The notes under the pieces: generated by a model | Told to the model about the DNA's origin: nothing | Seen by the model: the letters and a program-made list of their open reading frames with translations, nothing else | Databases searched by the model: none | Position numbers and translations under genes: made by a program | Assembly: GCA_905207425.1 (NCBI GenBank) | Contig: CAJLLB010000036.1 | Coordinates: 1-14,666 of the forward strand | Direction of reading: 5' to 3' | DNA from: an uncultured Collinsella sp. | Lineage (GTDB): Bacteria > Actinomycetota > Coriobacteriia > Coriobacteriales > Coriobacteriaceae | Length of the DNA: 14,666 nucleotides | Shown: piece by piece, positions 13,955-14,666 of the stretch | Layout: each line of letters opens with the position of its first letter | How positions within the stretch are numbered: position 1 is the first letter of the stretch

Positions 13955-14030
13955 GGGCGATTGGCGCAACGGTTAGCGCAGGTGCTTTACACGCACAAGG
14001 CTGGGGGTTCGAATCCCTCATCGCCCACCA
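13955..14030 (+). tRNA. tRNA-Val (anticodon TAC)
   Basis: Acceptor GGGCGAT pairs with ATCGCCC and the D stem is GCGC/GCGC. The anticodon loop TTTACAC gives the anticodon TAC (UAC), decoding valine GUN codons. The T arm is GGGGG-TTCGAAT-CCCTC. A-CCA is encoded at 14027-14030. The outermost anticodon-stem pair is a G-A mismatch. It is transcribed divergently from asnB. Confidence 0.95.
14013..14030 (+). repeat. First copy of 18-bp direct repeat (tRNA-Val 3' end)
   Basis: ATCCCTCATCGCCCACCA forms the 3' end of tRNA-Val and recurs identically at 14197-14214, an offset of 184 bases. It is the kind of tRNA-end duplication seen at integration sites or after tRNA gene duplication. Confidence 0.85.
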
Positions 14031-14041
14031 TTGAATTGGAA

Positions 14042-14067
14042 ACGGTCCTCGAAAGGGGACCGTTTTT
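14042..14067 (+). terminator. Intrinsic terminator of tRNA-Val
   Basis: ACGGTCCTC (14042-14050) pairs with GGGGACCGT (14055-14063, one G-U) around a GAAA tetraloop, followed by a T-run and GTTTG. It starts 12 bases after the CCA end. Confidence 0.95.
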
Positions 14068-14070
14068 GTT

Positions 14071-14099
14071 TGGGCCCATTTCATGGGATTCGAACCCGC
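14071..14099 (+). repeat. First copy of GGGCCC / GGGATTCGAACCCGC motif
   Basis: TGGGCCCA is followed seven bases later by GGGATTCGAACCCGC. The same pattern recurs at 14255-14283, again offset by 184 bases. The GGGATTCGAACCC core is the reverse complement of a tRNA T-arm, but no cloverleaf can be built around it on either strand. Confidence 0.7.
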
Positions 14100-14196
14100 A
14101 AGGGTGCGGAGCTGAGGAAACGCGAAGCGTTTTCCAGCGCAGCACGCGAGGAGCGAAGCGACGAAGCGGATGCGGGCGGCGGAGCCGCACGCGGAC
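14100..14196. other. GC-rich CGAAGCG-repeat stretch between the two tRNA-end copies
   Basis: This 97-base segment contains three copies of CGAAGCG (within 14122-14129, 14153-14160 and 14162-14168). It also has a GGAAACGC-GAA-GCGTTT hairpin (14116-14134) and a GCGGCGGAGCCGC hairpin (about 14176-14188). It occupies the place where a second tRNA-Val body would be expected by the 184-bp periodicity but bears no resemblance to it. No convincing gene is seen. It looks like a structured repetitive extragenic element. Confidence 0.5.
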
Positions 14197-14214
14197 ATCC
14201 CTCATCGCCCACCA
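14197..14214 (+). repeat. Second copy of tRNA-Val 3' end, without a tRNA body
   Basis: The 18 bases are identical to 14013-14030, including CCA. The sequence upstream cannot form a D or anticodon arm, so this is a remnant or an attachment-site-like duplicate and not a functional tRNA. Confidence 0.85.
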
Positions 14215-14224
14215 CTGATTTGAT

Positions 14225-14255
14225 AGGCTCCCAGCAATGGGAGCCTTTCTTTTTT
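14225..14255 (+). terminator. Intrinsic terminator after the duplicated tRNA end
   Basis: AGGCTCCC (14225-14232) pairs with GGGAGCCT (14239-14246) around AGCAAT, followed by TTCTTTTTT. It occupies the same relative position as the terminator at 14042 but has different arm sequences that still pair. Confidence 0.9.
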
Positions 14256-14283
14256 GGGCCCAGCGCATGGGATTCGAACCCGC
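14255..14283 (+). repeat. Second copy of GGGCCC / GGGATTCGAACCCGC motif
   Basis: This is the partner of 14071-14099 at an exact 184-base offset, differing mainly in the bases between TGGGCCCA and CATGGG. It ends the recognisable duplication. Confidence 0.7.
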
Positions 14284-14325
14284 CAGCACGTCTGTCACAA
14301 AGGCCGTGGCCAAATAATGGCAAAA

Positions 14326-14504
14326 ATGAGTACTGCTACTTTGCTTGCAACATATAAACAGATAGTGTTTGCTTAGGTTACGCAACATATGTCCATTATA
14401 AGGACTAACAGTCAGATCAAAATCGTGTATTCATCGCCATTTCGACTTGCCATCTGGCCTTATTAGTCCAAAATTGCTGCTACCAAATCGGTAACAGTAC
14501 TCAT
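14326..14504. repeat. AT-rich stretch bounded by 14-bp inverted repeats
   Basis: ATGAGTACTGCTAC (14326-14339) and GTAACAGTACTCAT (14491-14504) are inverted copies with one mismatch. Inside lie nested inverted repeats GGACTAA/TTAGTCC (14402-14408/14463-14469) and CAGAT/ATCTG (14413-14417/14452-14456). The right end also forms a TGCTACC-AAATC-GGTAACA hairpin. Base composition is distinctly more AT-rich than the rest of the window. No complete gene is visible. A MITE-like or other foreign element is possible. Confidence 0.5.
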
Positions 14505-14666
14505 ATTTGATGTTTTTTGACCAGCAGGTCTCCCTGCCTTAGCAAATCTAAGGCAAAACGGGCTCCAGACCGCTGAATCATGCCGCATAGGGCACGTCCG
14601 CAGTCCGGAACGGTCGCGCGCGCAGACGTGGTGTAAGAGTGTCCTGAGGTCCGTCGCTGCAAGTCC
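14463..14666 (-). CDS. Possible 3' end of an unrecognised gene running off the right edge
   Basis: The minus strand is open for 67 codons from the window edge to a tandem stop, TAA TAA, ending in STVTDLVAAILD. No start or ribosome binding site can be judged because the frame is open at the edge; an internal ATG would give only 41 residues. The upstream part is GC-rich and the last 30 codons AT-rich, and two hairpins (14524-14537, 14536-14554) and one arm of the inverted repeat lie inside it. I recognise no family. It may simply be a chance open frame in a repeat element. Confidence 0.22.
   Translation of the reverse strand, partial: GLAATDLRTLLHHVCARDRSGLRTCPMRHDSAVWSPFCLRFAKAGRPAGQKTSNMSTVTDLVAAILD
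14524..14554. repeat. Two adjoining perfect hairpins near the right edge
   Basis: GCAGG-TCTC-CCTGC (14524-14537) directly adjoins GCCTTAG-CAAAT-CTAAGGC (14536-14554), sharing two bases, so only one can form fully at a time. No T-run follows on either strand. They may be part of an RNA leader or of a mobile repeat. Confidence 0.5.

Noticed and set aside
14081..14099. A minus-strand tRNA suggested by the T-arm-like GCGGGTTCGAATCCC
   Set aside because: No acceptor, D or anticodon arms can be assembled upstream or downstream of either copy.
13961..14388. Several 80-130-codon open frames over the tRNA-Val and its repeats on both strands
   Set aside because: They are translations of tRNA and repeat sequence (SNPSSPT, GFEPPA-type peptides) with no start signals.

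Overview
The window reads as chromosomal DNA of a GC-rich, Gram-positive-type actinobacterium, most likely class Coriobacteriia and probably close to Collinsella. This is inference from codon use, the mixture of Firmicutes-like genes (veg beside ispE, AGGAGG-type ribosome binding sites, U-tract terminators) with high GC, and the gene content. No ribosomal RNA or species marker is present.

Layout. (1) Positions 1-1789 are an accessory-looking segment. An AAA+ ATPase of the DUF4143 type is encoded on the + strand. It is preceded by three 33-bp hairpin-forming tandem repeats and bracketed by a 47-bp imperfect direct repeat. A dense block of nested inverted repeats then separates it from the convergent lysS. 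(2) Positions 1790-13767 are a compact housekeeping block entirely on the minus strand. In the direction of transcription it reads asnB; murE, a HAD phosphatase, murI and rph; rdgB and dtd; veg and ispE; tRNA-Pro(CGG); tatA; greA and lysS. Most units end in recognisable intrinsic terminators. (3) Positions 13955-14666 hold a + strand tRNA-Val(UAC) and its terminator. They are followed by a duplicated tRNA 3' end with its own terminator at an exact 184-bp offset, a GC-rich CGAAGCG-containing stretch, and an AT-rich stretch carrying inverted repeats and a possible truncated open frame at the right edge.

How the genes fit together. MurI (D-glutamate), MurE (third-residue addition to the peptidoglycan stem) and IspE (the MEP route to the undecaprenyl carrier) all feed cell-wall synthesis. 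LysRS, two tRNAs, RNase PH and Dtd serve tRNA charging, maturation and proofreading. RdgB cleans the nucleotide pool, GreA rescues stalled RNA polymerase, TatA exports folded proteins and AsnB makes asparagine.

The observations most worth following are: a one-base frameshift near the 3' end of murI, with the displaced normal C-terminus still readable in the next frame; a lysyl-tRNA synthetase with a fused C-terminal Trbp111/EMAP-like tRNA-binding domain; an attenuator-like pair of mutually exclusive hairpins between greA and lysS; a palindrome sitting between the -35 and -10 of tatA; the hairpin-repeat array and flanking repeats of the ATPase; and the tandem tRNA-Val-end/terminator duplication.
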